DNA from: Calliopsis andreniformis
Taxonomy: Eukaryota > Arthropoda > Insecta > Hymenoptera > Andrenidae
Assembly: GCF_051401765.1 (NCBI RefSeq)
Contig: NW_027480429.1
Location: forward strand, 14,574,157-14,638,156
DNA length: 64,000 nucleotides
Direction: 5' to 3'
Shown here: piece after piece, positions 52,381 to 64,000 of the stretch
Layout: every line of letters starts with the position of its first letter
Numbering within the stretch: position 1 is the first letter of the stretch
Translations under genes and position numbers: made by a program
The notes under the pieces: generated by a model
Seen by the model: the letters and a program-made list of their open reading frames with translations, nothing else
Databases searched by the model: none
What the model was told of the DNA's origin: nothing

Positions 52381-54220
52381 TTCCGGGCAACCTAGGCTTC
52401 ACTCTAGGGCGTTGCTCCACCAGATCGAATAGTTAGGGCCTTAGAAGTCCACGCCAGAAGTATAAAATACGATAAAGATGCAACAGTTTTTCCATCGTAT
52501 AAAACGAGTAATTGCAACCAGTGTGAAATTTATGGTCATTCCTACATTCCGAGCAACCTAGACTTCACTCTAGAGCGCTGCTCCACCAGATCGAATAGTT
52601 AGGTCCTTAGAAGTCAACGCCAGAAGCATAAAATACGATATAAATACAACAGTTTGTCCATCGTAGAACAGGAATATTTGCAACCAGTGCGAAAGTTATG
52701 GTCATTTCTGCGTTCCGGGCAACCTAGGCTTCACTCTAGGGCGTTGCTCCACCAGATGGAATAGTTAGGGCCTTAGAAGTCAACGCCAGATGCATAAAAT
52801 ACAATAAAGGTGCAACAGTTTTTCCATCGTATAAAACGAATAATTGCAAACAGTCTGAAAGTAATGGTCATTTCTACGTTCCAGGCAACCTAGGCTTCAC
52901 CCTAGGGCGTTGTTCCTCCAGATCGAATAGGTAGGGCCTAAGAAGTCAACGCCATAAGAATAAAATACAATATAAATATTACAGTTTTTCCATCGTATAA
53001 AACGAATAATAGCAACCAGTGTGAAGGTTATGGTCATTTCAACGTTCCGGGCAATCTAGGCTTCACTCTAGGGGGTTGCTCCTCCAGATCAATCAGTTAG
53101 GGCCTTAGAAGTTAACGCCCGAAGCATAAAATACAAAATAAATAGAACAGTTTTTCCATTGTATAAAACGAATAATTGCAAACAGTGTGAAAGTTATGGT
53201 CATTTTTACTTTCCTGGCAGCCTAGGTTTCACCCTAGGGTGTTGCTCCAACAGATTGAATAGTTGAGGCCTTAGAAGTCAACGCCCGAATCATAAAATGC
53301 AATAAAAATACATCAGCTTTTCCATCGTATAAAACGAATAATTGCAACCAGTGTGAAGGTTATGGTCATTTCTACGTTCCGGGCAACCTACGTTTCACTC
53401 TATGGCGTTGCTCCACCAGATCGAATAGTTAGGGCCTAAGAATTCAACGCCAGGAGCATAAAATACGATATGAATACAACAGCTTTTCCATCGTATAAAA
53501 CGAGTAATTGCAACCAGTGTGAAAGTTATGGTTATTTCTGCGTTTCGGGCAACCTAGGCTTCACTCGAGGGCGTTGCTCCATCAGATCGAATAGTTGGGG
53601 CCTTAGAAGTCAACGCCAGAAGCATAAAATACAATAAAGATGAAACAGTTATTCCATCGTATAACAGGAATAACTGCAACCAGTGTGAAAGTAATGGTCA
53701 TTTCTACGTTCCGAGCATCCTAGGCTTCACTCCAGGGCGTTCTTCAACCAGATCGAATAGTTAGGGCCGAAGGAATCAAGGCCAGAAGCATAATATAGAA
53801 TATAAATATAACAGTTTTTCCATCGTATAGAACGAATAATAGCAACCAGTGTCAAAGTTATGGTCATTTCTACGTTCCGGGCAACGTAGGCTTTACTCTA
53901 CGGCGTCGTTCCACCAGATCGAATATTTAGGGCCTAAGAAGTCAACGCCAGACGCATAAAATATAATATAAATATAACAGCTTTTGCATCGTATAAAACG
54001 AATAATAGCAACCAGTGTGAAAGTTATGGTCATTTCTACGTCCCGGGCAACCTAGGCTTCACTCTAGGGCGTTGCTCCACCAGATAGAATAGCTAGGGCC
54101 TTAGAAGTCGACGCCAGAAGCATAAAATACAATATAAATACAACAGCATTTCCATCGTATAAAATGAATAATTGCAAACAGTGTGAAAGTAATGGTCATT
54201 TCTACGTTCCGGGCAACCTA
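52381..54220. repeat. Mixed segment between C and D blocks
   Basis: To about 53170 the monomers are C-type (gtccacgccagaagtataaa, then cagatcaatcagttaggg). From about 53170 they switch to B- and E-type: the ggcagcctaggtttcacc monomer found at 12056 and 18691, then ggttatttctgcgtttcgg as at 8063 and 12866, then the ggccgaaggaatcaagg series as near 25868. The segment then joins D1. No net register change and no gene. Confidence 0.7.
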
Positions 54221-54900
54221 GGCTTCACTGTAGGGCGTTGCACCACCAGATCGAATAGTTAGGGCCTTAGAAGTCAACGCCAGAAGCATAAAAGACAATA
54301 TAAATACAACAACTTTTCCATCGTATAACAGAAGTAATAGCAACCAGTGCGAAAGTTATGGTCATTTCTACGTTCCAGGCAACCTAGGCTTCACTCTAGG
54401 GCGTTGCTCCACCAGATCGAATAGTTAGGGCCTTAGAAGTCAACGCCCGAAGCCTAAAATGCAATAAAACTACAATAGTTCTTCCATCGCATAACAGGAA
54501 TAATTCCAACCAGTTTGAAAGTGGTGGTCATTTCTACGTTCCGGGCAACCTAGGCTTCACTCTAGGGCGTTGTTACACCAGATCGAATAGTTAGGGCCTT
54601 AGAAGTCAACGCCCGAAGCATAAAATGCAATCAAACTACAACAGTTTTTCCATCGCATAACAGGAATAATTCCAACCAGTTTGAAAGTGATGGTCATTTC
54701 TACGTTCCGGGCTACCAAGGCTTCACTCTAGGGCGTTGTCACACCAGATCGAATAGCTACGACCTTAGAAGTCAAAGCCAGAAGCAGAAAATACAATAAA
54801 AATGCAACAGTCTTTCCACCGTACAGCATGGCTAATTGCAACCAGTGCGAAAGTAATGATCATTTCGACGTTTCGGGCAACCTAGGCTTCACTCTAGGGC

Positions 54901-55564
54901 GCTGCTCCACCAGATCGAATAGCTACGGACTTAGAATTCAACGCTAAAAGCATAAAGTACAATAAAGATGCAACAGCTTTTCCATGGTATAACAGGAATA
55001 ATTGCAACCAGTGTGAAGGTAACGGTCTGTCCTACGTTCCGGGCAACCTAGGCTTCACTCCAGGGCGTTGCTAAATCAGATCGAATAGATAGGATCTTAG
55101 AAGTCAACGCCCGAAGCATAAAGTACAAAATAAATAGAACAGATTTTCCATTGTATAAAACGAATAATAGCAACCAGTGTGAAAGTTAAGGTCATTTCTA
55201 CGTTCCGGGCAACCTAGGCTTCACTCTAGGGCGTTGCACAACCAGATCGAATAGTTAGGGCCTTAGAAGTCAACGCCAGAAGCATAAAAAACAATATAAA
55301 TACAACAACTTTTCCATCGTATAACAGGAATAATAGCAACAAGTGTGAAAGGTATGATCATTTCGACGTTTCGGGCATGCTAGACTTAACTCAGAGGCGT
55401 TGCTCCACCAGATAGAAGGGTTAGGGCCTTTGAAATCAACGCCCGAAACATAAAATACAATATAAATACAACAGTTTTTCCATGGTATAAGACGAATAAT
55501 TGCAACCAGTGTGAAAGTAATGGTCATTTCGACGTTTCGGGCAACCTAGGCTTCACTCTAGGGC
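54901..55564. repeat. Four-monomer (664-bp) duplication inside D1
   Basis: The monomer boundary sequence gctgctccaccagatcg followed by the gaattcaacgctaaaagc monomer occurs at 54901 and again at 55565, exactly 664 bp (4 x 166) apart. In D2 the corresponding sequence occurs once (about 60046), which explains the 664-bp change of offset between D1 and D2. Whether D1 gained or D2 lost the four monomers cannot be decided from this window. Confidence 0.75.
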
Positions 55565-57209
55565 GCTGCTCCACCAGATCGAATAGCTAGGGACTTAGAA
55601 TTCAACGCTAAAAGCATAAAGTACAATAAAGATGCAACAGCTTTTCCATCGTACAACAGGAATAATTGCAACCAGTGTGAAGGTAACGGTCTGACCTACG
55701 TTCCGGGCAACCTAGGCTTCACTCTAGGGCGTTGCACCACCAGATCGAATAGTTAGGGCCTTAGAAGTCAACGCCAGAAGCATAAAAAACAATATAAGTA
55801 CAACAACTTTTCCATCGTATAACAGGAATAATAGCAACCAGTGTGAAAGGTATGATCATTTCGACGTTTCGGGTATCCTAGACTTAACTCAGAGGCGTTG
55901 CTCCACCAGATAGAAGGGTTAGGGCCTTTGAAATCAACGCCAGAAGCATAAACCACAAAATAAATACAACAGCCTTTACATCGTATAAAACGAATAATTG
56001 CAACCTGTGTGAAGGTTATGGTCATATCTACGTTCCGGGCAACATAGGCTTCACTGTAGGGCGTTGCTCCACCAGATCGAATGGGTAGGGCCAGAGAAGT
56101 CAACGCCCGAAACATAAAATACAATATAAATACAACAGTTTTTCCATTGTATAAAACGAATAATGGCAACCAGTGTGAAAGTAATGGTCATTTCTACGTT
56201 CCGGGCAACCTAGGCGTCACTCTAGGGCGTTGCTCCACCACATCGAATAGCTACGGCCTTAGAAGTCAACGCCAGAAGAATAAGATACAAAATAAATAGA
56301 ACAGTTTTTCCATCGTATAAAAGGTATAATTGCAAACAGTGTGAAAGTAATGGTCATTTCTACGTTCCGGGCAACCTAGGCTTCACTCTAGGGCGTTGCT
56401 CCACCAGATCGAATAGTTAGGGACTAAGAAGTGAACGCCCGTAGCATGAAATACACTAAATATACAAGAGTTTTTCCATCGTATAACAGGAATAATTGCA
56501 ACCAGTGCGAAAGTGATGGTCATTTCTACATTCAGAGCAACCTAGGCTTCACTCTAGGGCGATGCTCCACCAGATCGAATAGTTAGGGCCTTAGAAGTCA
56601 ACGCCAGAAGCATAAAACACAATATAAATACAACAACTTTTCCATCGTATAACAGGAATAATAGCAACCAGTGTGAAAGATATGGTTACTTCTACGTTCC
56701 GGGCAACCTAGGGTTCACTCTAGGGCGTTGCTCCACCAGATCGAATAGTTAGGGACTAAGAAGTGAACGCCCGTAGCATGAAATACACTAAATATAGAAG
56801 AGTTTTTTCATCGTATAACAGGAATAATTGCAACCAGTGCGAAAGTGATGGTCATTTCTACATTCAGAGCAACCTAGGCTTCACTCTAGGGCGTTGCTCC
56901 ACCAGATCGAATAGTTAGGGCCTTAGAAATCAACGCCAGAAGCATAAAATACAATAAAGATGCAACAGTTTTTCCATCGTATAACAGGAATAACTGCAAA
57001 CAGTATGAAAGTACTGGTCATTTCTACGTTCCGGGTAACCTAGTTTTCACTCTAGGGCGTTACTCCACCAGATCGTATAGCTAGGGACTTAGAATTCAAC
57101 GCCATAAGAATAAAATACAATATAAGTACAACAGTTTTTCCATCGTATAAAATGAATAATTGCAACCAGTGTGAAAGTAATGGTCATTTCTACGTTCCGG
57201 GCAACCTAG

Positions 57210-57230
57210 GCTTCACTCTATGCGTTGCTC
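57210..57230. other. 1-bp deletion variant ctatgcgttg (D1)
   Basis: Same single-base loss plus G-to-T change as at about 21530. Together with the D2 copy it accounts for the offset of 4481 rather than 4482 bp between D1 and D2. Confidence 0.8.
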
Positions 57231-59365
57231 CACCCGATCGAATAGCTATGGACTTAGAATTCAACGCTAAAAGCATAAAGTACAATAAAGATGCAACAGT
57301 TTTTCCATCGTATAACAGGAATAATTGCAACCAGTGTGAAGGTAACGGTCTGTCCTACGTTCCGGGCAACCTAGGCTTCACTCTAGGGCGTTGCTCCACC
57401 AGATCGAATAGTTAGGGCCTTAGAAGTCCACGCCAGAAGCATAAAATACGATAAAGATGCAACGGTTTTTCCATCGTATAAAACGAATAATTGCAACCAG
57501 TGTGAAATTTATGGTCATTCCTACATTCCGAGCAACCTAGACTTCACTCTAGAGCGTTGCTCCGCCAGATCGAATAGTTAGGTCCTTAGAAGTCAACGCC
57601 AGAAGCATAAAATACGATATAAATACAACAGTTTGTCCATCGTAGAACAGGAATATTTGCAACCAGTGCGAAAGTTATGGTCATTCCTGCGTTCCGGGCA
57701 ACCTAGGCTTCACACTAGGGCGTTGCTCCACCAGATTCAACAGTTAGGGCCTTAGAAGTCAACGCCCGAAGCATCAAATACAAAATAAATGGAACAGTTT
57801 TTCCATTGTATAAAACGACTAATAGCAATCAGTGTGAAAGTTATGGTCATTTCTACTTTGCGGGCAACCTAGGATTCACCCTAGGGCGTTGCTCCAACAG
57901 ATTGAATAGTTAGGGCCCTAGAAGTCAATGCCCGAAGCATAAAATGCAATCAAAATACAACAGTTCTTACATCATATAACAGGAATAATTGCAACCATTT
58001 TGAAAGTGATGTTCATTTCTACGTTCCAGGCAACCTAGGCTTCACCCTAGGGCGTTGTTCCACCAGATCGAATAGGTAGGGCCTAAGAAGCGAACGCCAG
58101 AAGCATAAAATACAATATATATACAGCAGTTTTTCCATCGAATAAAACGAATAATTGCAACCAGTGTGAAAGTTATGGTCATTTCCACATTCCGTGTAAC
58201 CTAGGCTTCACTCTAGGGCGTTGCTCCACCAGATCGAATAGTTAGGGACTAAGAAGTGAACGCCCGTAGCATGAAATACACTAAATATAGAAGAGTTTTT
58301 CCATCGTATAACAGGAATAATTGCAACCAGTGCGAAAGTGATGGTCATTTTTACATTCAGAGCAACCTAGGCTTCACTCTAGGGCGTTGCTCCACCAGAT
58401 CGAATGGTTAGGGCCTTAGAAATCAACGCCAGAAGCATAAAATACAATAAAGATGCAACAGTTTTTCCATCGTATAACAGGAATAACTGCAAACAGTATG
58501 AAAGTACTGGTCATATCTACGTTCCGGGTAACCTAGGTATCACTATAGGGCGTTGCTCCACCAGATCGTATAGCTAGGGACTTAGAATTCAACGCCATAA
58601 GAATAAAATACAATATAAGTACAACAGTTTTTCCATCGTATAAAATGAATAATTGCAACCAGTGTGAAAGTTATGGTCATTTCTACATTCCGAGCAACCT
58701 AGGCTTCACTCTAGGGCGTTGCTCCACCTGATCCAATAGGTAGGGCCTTAGAACTCAACGCCAGAAGCATAAAATACAATAAAGATGCAACAGTTTTTCC
58801 ATCGTATAAAACGACTAATTGCAAACAGTCTGAAAGCAATGGTCATTTCTACGTTCCAGGCAACCTAGGCTTCACCCTAGGGCGTTGTTCCACCAGATCG
58901 AATAGGTAGGGCCTAAGAAGTCAACGCCATAAGAATAAAATACAATATAAATATAACAGTTTTTCCATCGTATAAAACGAATAATAGCAACCAGTGTGAA
59001 GGTTATTGTCATTTCAACGTTGCGGGCAATCTAGGCTTCACTCTAGGGAGTTGCTCCACCAGTTCAATCAGTTAGGGCCTTAGAAGTCAACGCCCGAAGC
59101 ATAAAATACAAAATAAATAGAACAGTTTTTCCATTGTATAAAACGAATAATTGCTACCAGTGTAAAAGTTATGGTCATTTGTACGTTCCGGGCAACCTAG
59201 GCTTCACTCTAGGGCGTTGCTCCACCAGATCGAATAGTTAGGGCCTTAGAAGTCCACGCCAGAAGTATAAAATACGATAAAGATGCAACAGTTTTTACAT
59301 CATATAACAGGAATAATTGCAACCATTTTGAAAGTGATGTTCATTTCTACGTTCCGGGCAACCTA

Positions 59366-62300
59366 GGCTTCACTGTAGAGCGTTGCACCACCAGATCGAA
59401 TAGTTAGGGCCTTAGAAGTCAACGCCAGAAGCATAAAAGACAATATAAATACAACAACTTTTCCATCGTATAACAGAAGTAATAGCAACCAGTGCGAAAG
59501 TTATGGTCATTTCTACGTTCCAGGCAACCTAGGCTTCACTCTAGGGCGTTGCTCCACCAGATCGAATAGTTAGGGCCTTAGAAGTCAACGCCCGAAGCCT
59601 AAAATGCAATAAAACTACAATAGTTCTTCCATCGCATAACAGGAATAATTCCAACCAGTTTGAAAGTGATGGTCATTTCTACGTTCCGGGCAACCTAGGC
59701 TTCACTCTAGGGCGTTGTTACACCAGATCGAATAGTTAGGGCCTTAGAAGTCAACGCCCGAAGCATAAACTGCAATCAAACTACAACAGTTTTTCCATCG
59801 CATAACAGGAATAATTCCAACCAGTTTGAAAGTGACGGTCATTTCTACGTTCCGGGCTACCAAGGCTTCACTCTAGGGCGTTGTCACACCAGATCGAATA
59901 GCTACGACCTTAGAAGTCAAAGCCAGAAGCAGAAAATACAATAAAAATGCAACAGTTTTTCCACCGTACAGCATGGCTAATTGCAACCAGTGCGAAAGTA
60001 ATGATCATTTCGACGTTTCGGGCAACCTAGGCTTCACTCTAGGGCGCTGCTCCACCAGATCGAATAGCTAGGGACTTAGAATTCAACGCTAAAAGCATAA
60101 AGTACAATAAAGATGCAACAGCTTTTCCATCGTACAACAGGAATAATTGCAACCAGTGTGAAGGTAACGGTCTGACCTACGTTCCGGGCAACCTAGGCTT
60201 CACTCTAGGGCGTTGCACCACCAGATCGAATAGTTAGGGCCTTAGAAGTCAACGCCAGAAGCATAAAAAACAATATAAGTACAACAACTTTTCCATCGTA
60301 TAACAGGAATAATAGCAACCAGTGTGAAAGGTATGATCATTTCGACGTTTCGGGTATCCTAGACTTAACTCAGAGGCGTTGCTCCACCAGATAGAAGGGT
60401 TAGGGCCTTTGAAATCAACGCCAGAAGCATAAACCACAAAATAAATACAACAGCCTTTACATCGTATAAAACGAATAATTGCAACCTGTGTGAAGGTTAT
60501 GGTCATATCTACGTTCCGGGCAACATAGGCTTCACTGTAGGGCGTTGCTCCACCAGATCGAATGGGTAGGGCCAGAGAAGTCAACGCCCGAAACATAAAA
60601 TACAATATAAATACAACAGTTTTTCCATTGTATAAAACGAATAATGGCAACCAGTGTGAAAGTAATGGTCATTTCTACGTTCCGGGCAACCTAGGCGTCA
60701 CTCTAGGGCGTTGCTCCACCACATCGAATAGCTACGGCCTTAGAAGTCAACGCCAGAAGAATAAGATACAAAATAAATAGAACAGTTTTTCCATCGTATA
60801 AAAGGTATAATTGCAAACAGTGTGAAAGTAATGGTCATTTCTACGTTCCGGGCAACCTAGGCTTCACTCTAGGGCGTTGCTCCACCAGATCGAATAGTTA
60901 GGGACTAAGAAGTGAACGCCCGTAGCATGAAATACACTAAATATACAAGAGTTTTTCCATCGTATAACAGGAATAATTGCAACCAGTGCGAAAGTGATGG
61001 TCATTCCTACATTCAGAGCAACCTAGGCTTCACTCTAGGGCGATGCTCCACCAGATCGAATAGTTAGGGCCTTAGAAGTCAACGCCAGAAGCATAAAACA
61101 CAATATAAATACAACAACTTTTCCATCGTATAACAGGAATAATAGCAACCAGTGTGAAAGATATGGTTACTTCTACGTTCCGGGCAACCTAGGGTTCACT
61201 CTAGGGCGTTGCTCCACCAGATCGAATAGTTAGGGACTAAGAAGTGAACGCCCGTAGCATGAAATACACTAAATATAGAAGAGTTTTTTCATCGTATAAC
61301 AGGAATAATTGCAACCAGTGCGAAAGTGATGGTCATTTCTACATTCAGAGCAACCTAGGCTTCACTCTAGGGCGTTGCTCCACCAGATCGAATAGTTAGG
61401 GCCTTAGAAATCAACGCCAGAAGCATAAAATACAATAAAGATGCAACAGTTTTTCCATCGTATAACAGGAATAACTGCAAACAGTATGAAAGTACTGGTC
61501 ATTTCTACGTTCCGGGTAACCTAGTTTTCACTCTAGGGCGTTGCTCCACCAGATCGTATAGCTAGGGACTTAGAATTCAACGCCATAAGAATAAAATACA
61601 ATATAAGTACAACAGTTTTTCCATCGTATAAAATGAATAATTGCAACCAGTGTGAAAGTAATGGTCATTTCTACGTTCCGGGCAACCTAGGCTTCACTCT
61701 ATGCGTTGCTCCACCCGATCGAATAGCTAGGGACTTAGAATTCAACGCTAAAAGCATAAAGTACAATAAAGATGCAACAGTTTTTCCATCGTATAACAGG
61801 AATAATTGCAACCAGTGTGAAGGTAACGGTCTGTCCTACGTTCCGGGCAACCTAGGCTTCACTCTAGGGCGTTGCTCCACCAGATCGAATAGTTAGGGCC
61901 TTAGAAGTCCACGCCAGAAGCATAAAATACGATAAAGATGCAACGGTTTTTCCATCGTATAAAACGAATAATTGCAACCAGTGTGAAATTTATGGTCATT
62001 CCTACAGTCCGAGCAACCTAGACTTCACTCTAGAGCGTTGCTCCGCCAGATCGAATAGTTAGGTCCTTAGAAGTCAACGCCAGAAGCATAAAATACGATA
62101 TAAATACAACAGTTTGTCCATCGTAGAACAGGAATATTTGCAACCAGTGCGAAAGTTATGGTCATTCCTGCGTTCCGGGCAACCTAGGCTTCACACTAGG
62201 GCGTTGCTCCACCAGATTCAACAGTTAGGGCCTTAGAAGTCAACGCCCGAAGCATCAAATACAAAATAAATGGAACAGTTTTTCCATTGTATAAAACGAA

Positions 62301-64000
62301 TAATAGCAATCAGTGTGAAAGTTATGGTCATTTCTACTTTGCGGGCAACCTAGGATTCACCCTAGGGCGTTGCTCCAACAGATTGAATAGTTAGGGCCCT
62401 AGAAGTCAATGCCCGAAGCATAAAATGCAATCAAAATACAACAGTTCTTACATCATATAACAGGAATAATTGCAACCATTTTGAAAGTGATGTTCATTTC
62501 TACGTTCCGGGCAACCTAGGCTTCACTTTAGGGCGTTGCTCCACCAGATCGAATAGCTAGGGCCTTAGAAGTCAACGCCTGGAACATAAAATACAAAATA
62601 AATAGTACAGTTTTTCCATCGTATAAAACGAATAATTGCTACCAGTGTGGAAGTTATGGTCATTCCCACGTTCCGGGCAGCCTAGGCTTCACTCTAGGGC
62701 GTTGCTCGACCAGATGGAATAGTTAGGGCCTTAGAAGTCAACGCCAGATGCATAAAATACAATAAAGATGCAACAGTTTTTCCATGGTATAAAACGAATA
62801 ATTGCAAACAGTCTGAAAGTAATGGTCATTTCTACGTTCCAGGCAACCTAGGCTTCACCCTAGGGCGTTGTTCCACCAGATCGAATAGGTAGGGCCTAAG
62901 AAGCGAACACCAGAAGCATAAAATACAATATATATACAGCAGTTTTTCCATCGAATAAAACGAATAATTGCAACCAGTGTGAAAGTTATGGTCATTTCCA
63001 CATTCCGTGTAACCTAGGCTTCACTCTAGGGCGTTGCTCCACCAGATCGAATAGTTAGGGACTAAGAAGTGAACGCCCGTAGCATGAAATACACTAAATA
63101 TAGAAGAGTTTTTCCATCGTATAACAGGAATAATTGCAACCAGTGCGAAAGTGATGGTCATTTTTACATTCAGAGCAACCTAGGCTTCACTCTAGGGCGT
63201 TGCTCCACCAGATCGAATGGTTAGGGCCTTAGAAATCAACGCCAGAAGCATAAAATACAATAAAGATGCAACAGTTTTTCCATCGTATAACAGGAATAAC
63301 TGCAAACAGTATGAAAGTACTGGTCATATCTACGTTCCGGGTAACCTAGGTATCACTATAGGGCGTTGCTCCACCAGATCGTATAGCTAGGGACTTAGAA
63401 TTCAACGCCATAAGAATAAAATACAATATAAGTACAACAGTTTTTCCATCGTATAAAATGAATAATTGCAACCAGTGTGAAAGTTATGGTCATTTCTACA
63501 TTCCGAGCAACCTAGGCTTCACTCTAGGGCGTTGCTCCACCTGATCCAATAGGTAGGGCCTTAGAACTCAACGCCAGAAGCATAAAATACAATAAAGATG
63601 CAACAGTTTTTCCATCGTATAAAACGACTAATTGCAAACAGTCTGAAAGCAATGGTCATTTCTACGTTCCAGGCAACCTAGGCTTCACCCTAGGGCGTTG
63701 TTCGACCAGATCGAATAGGTAGGGCCTAAGAAGTCAACGCCATAAGAATAAAATACAATATAAATATAACAGTTTTTCCATCGTATAAAACGAATAATAG
63801 CAACCAGTGTGAAGGTTATTGTCATTTCAACGTTGCGGGCAATCTAGGCTTCACTCTAGGGAGTTGCTCCACCAGTTCAATCAGTTAGGGCCTTAGAAGT
63901 CAACGCCCGAAGCATAAAATACAAAATAAATAGAACAGTTTTTCCATTGTATAAAACGAATAATTGCTACCAGTGTAAAAGTTATGGTCATTTGTACGTT
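59366..64000. repeat. Block D2, HOR copy cut by the window end
   Basis: Second tandem copy of D1, nearly identical. Over the roughly 2.5 kb with constant 4481-bp offset I noticed about five substitutions (for example gttactcc versus gttgctcc at 57058 and 61539, and gctatgg versus gctaggg near 57246 and 61727). It contains two monomers near 62520-62850 that D1 lacks. The window ends in the cagtgtaaaagttatgg monomer, corresponding to about 59187 in D1. Confidence 0.85.
61691..61711. other. 1-bp deletion variant ctatgcgttg (D2)
   Basis: Third occurrence of the variant, 4481 bp after the D1 copy. It is the last net register change before the window end. Confidence 0.8.

Larger units (their letters stand above)
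54221..59365. repeat. Block D1, HOR copy of 31 monomers
   Basis: Starts at ggcttcactgtag, which recurs at 59366, 5145 bp later (31 monomers minus one base). The copies stay collinear but the offset changes along the way: 5145 bp at the left, 4481 bp (27 minus 1 base) from about 55565 to 58020, and 4813 bp (29 minus 1 base) from 58081. So D1 holds four extra monomers near 54901-55564 and lacks two near 58030. Its right part (58135 to about 59290) is C-type sequence matching 42864-44000. Confidence 0.85.
1..64000. repeat. Tandem satellite array, 166-bp monomer, about 385.6 copies
   Basis: The same 166-bp unit repeats head to tail across the full window. The landmarks agaagtcaacgcc, gtttttccatcgtataaaac, gcaaccagtgtgaaag, ttctacgttccgggcaacc and ctagggcgttgctccacc recur in that order every 166 bp. 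With the first base as monomer start, starts fall at 7803, 12609, 30531, 41155, 45471, 49953 and 63895, all multiples of 166 once eight small indels are subtracted. All monomers I checked are in the same orientation. Nothing interrupts them: no unique sequence, no transposon, no gene. This accounts for every stretch longer than 300 bases without a gene. Array size, purity and nucleosome-scale unit are typical of eukaryotic centromeric or pericentromeric satellite DNA; which of these it is cannot be told from sequence alone. Confidence 0.98.

Noticed and set aside
55768..56169. 133-codon open frame on the minus strand, repeated at 60249-60650 and 20909-21310
   Set aside because: It lies wholly in satellite monomers and spans about 2.4 units. 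Because 166 is 3 x 55 + 1, the frame shifts by one in each monomer, so any frame passes through all three phases of the unit. The repeated occurrence reflects copied blocks (D1, D2 and their relative), not protein conservation. Its translation shows no domain, and it overlaps plus-strand frames of the same kind.
57152..57415. 87-codon plus-strand frame, repeated at 21463-21726 and 61633-61896
   Set aside because: It stays open only because a 1-bp deletion (ctatgcgttg) joins two frames of neighbouring monomers. The product is just translated satellite with the recurring NNCNQCES...HFYVPGNLGFTLGRCSTRSNS pattern.
1..64000. CRISPR array
   Set aside because: Repeats are 166 bp, directly adjacent and without variable spacers; there are no cas genes.
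1..64000. Telomeric repeats (ttaggg in gttagggcc)
   Set aside because: The hexamer occurs once per 166-bp unit and never in tandem, so it is part of the monomer.
1..64000. Human-type alpha satellite
   Set aside because: The unit is 166 bp rather than 171 bp and I see none of the familiar alpha-satellite sequence.
1..64000. Half-unit (83-bp) origin of the monomer
   Set aside because: I compared the two halves of the consensus by eye and saw no convincing similarity beyond the short ctagg/ctaggg pair.
1..64000. Assembly artefact made of one collapsed or looped unit
   Set aside because: Monomers differ by about 10-20% and blocks differ by private substitutions and indels, so the order carries real information. 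A local mis-join at a block junction cannot be excluded without reads.

Overview
The whole window is one uninterrupted tandem satellite array. A monomer of 166 bp, about 41% GC, is repeated head to tail on one strand from the first base to the last. Taking the recurring agaagtcaacgcc as monomer start (position 1), I count 385 complete monomers (1 to about 63894) and a final 106-bp partial one. There are no protein-coding genes, RNA genes, transposons, CRISPR arrays or unique sequence. Reading frames of 60 to 133 codons occur on both strands, but they are chance read-through of satellite monomers. The organism must be a eukaryote, and this is centromeric, pericentromeric or other constitutive heterochromatin. 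I cannot name a species: 166 bp is in the nucleosome-scale size range used by many plant, insect, mollusc and vertebrate satellites, and I do not recognise the sequence.

The information in the window lies in the arrangement of monomer variants. Neighbouring monomers differ by roughly 10-20% by eye, while blocks of many monomers recur nearly identically at distances that are whole multiples of 166 bp. This is higher-order repeat (HOR) structure.

Layout: block A1 (1-8081) recurs as A2 (about 30531-38280). Block E1 (7803-9726) recurs as E2 (12609-14537), with a further 9-to-10-monomer echo to about 15370. Block B1 (9709-12880) recurs as B2 (16344-19515), with a partial B3 (20050-20852). A short block at 20853-22190 is kin to the far-right D blocks. 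A mosaic region, F (22190-28900), resembles the C blocks. C0 (38281-41154), C1 (41155-45470), C2 (45471-49952) and C3 (49953-52380) are tandem HOR copies of 26 and 27 monomers, with C1 to C3 exactly 53 monomers apart. A mixed segment fills 52381-54220. D1 (54221-59365) and D2 (59366-64000, cut by the window) are tandem HOR copies offset by 27 to 31 monomers.

The array keeps its 166-bp register very strictly. The eight net length changes I find (+2, -6, -4, -1, -4, -1, -1, -1 bp) sum to -16, which is exactly the deviation of the last full monomer boundary from 385 x 166. Growth by homologous, in-register unequal exchange or gene conversion is the natural explanation. Apart from a possible hairpin-forming dyad and TATA-like AT-rich stretches in each monomer, I see no functional signal beyond the satellite itself. 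I found no undescribed gene system here.
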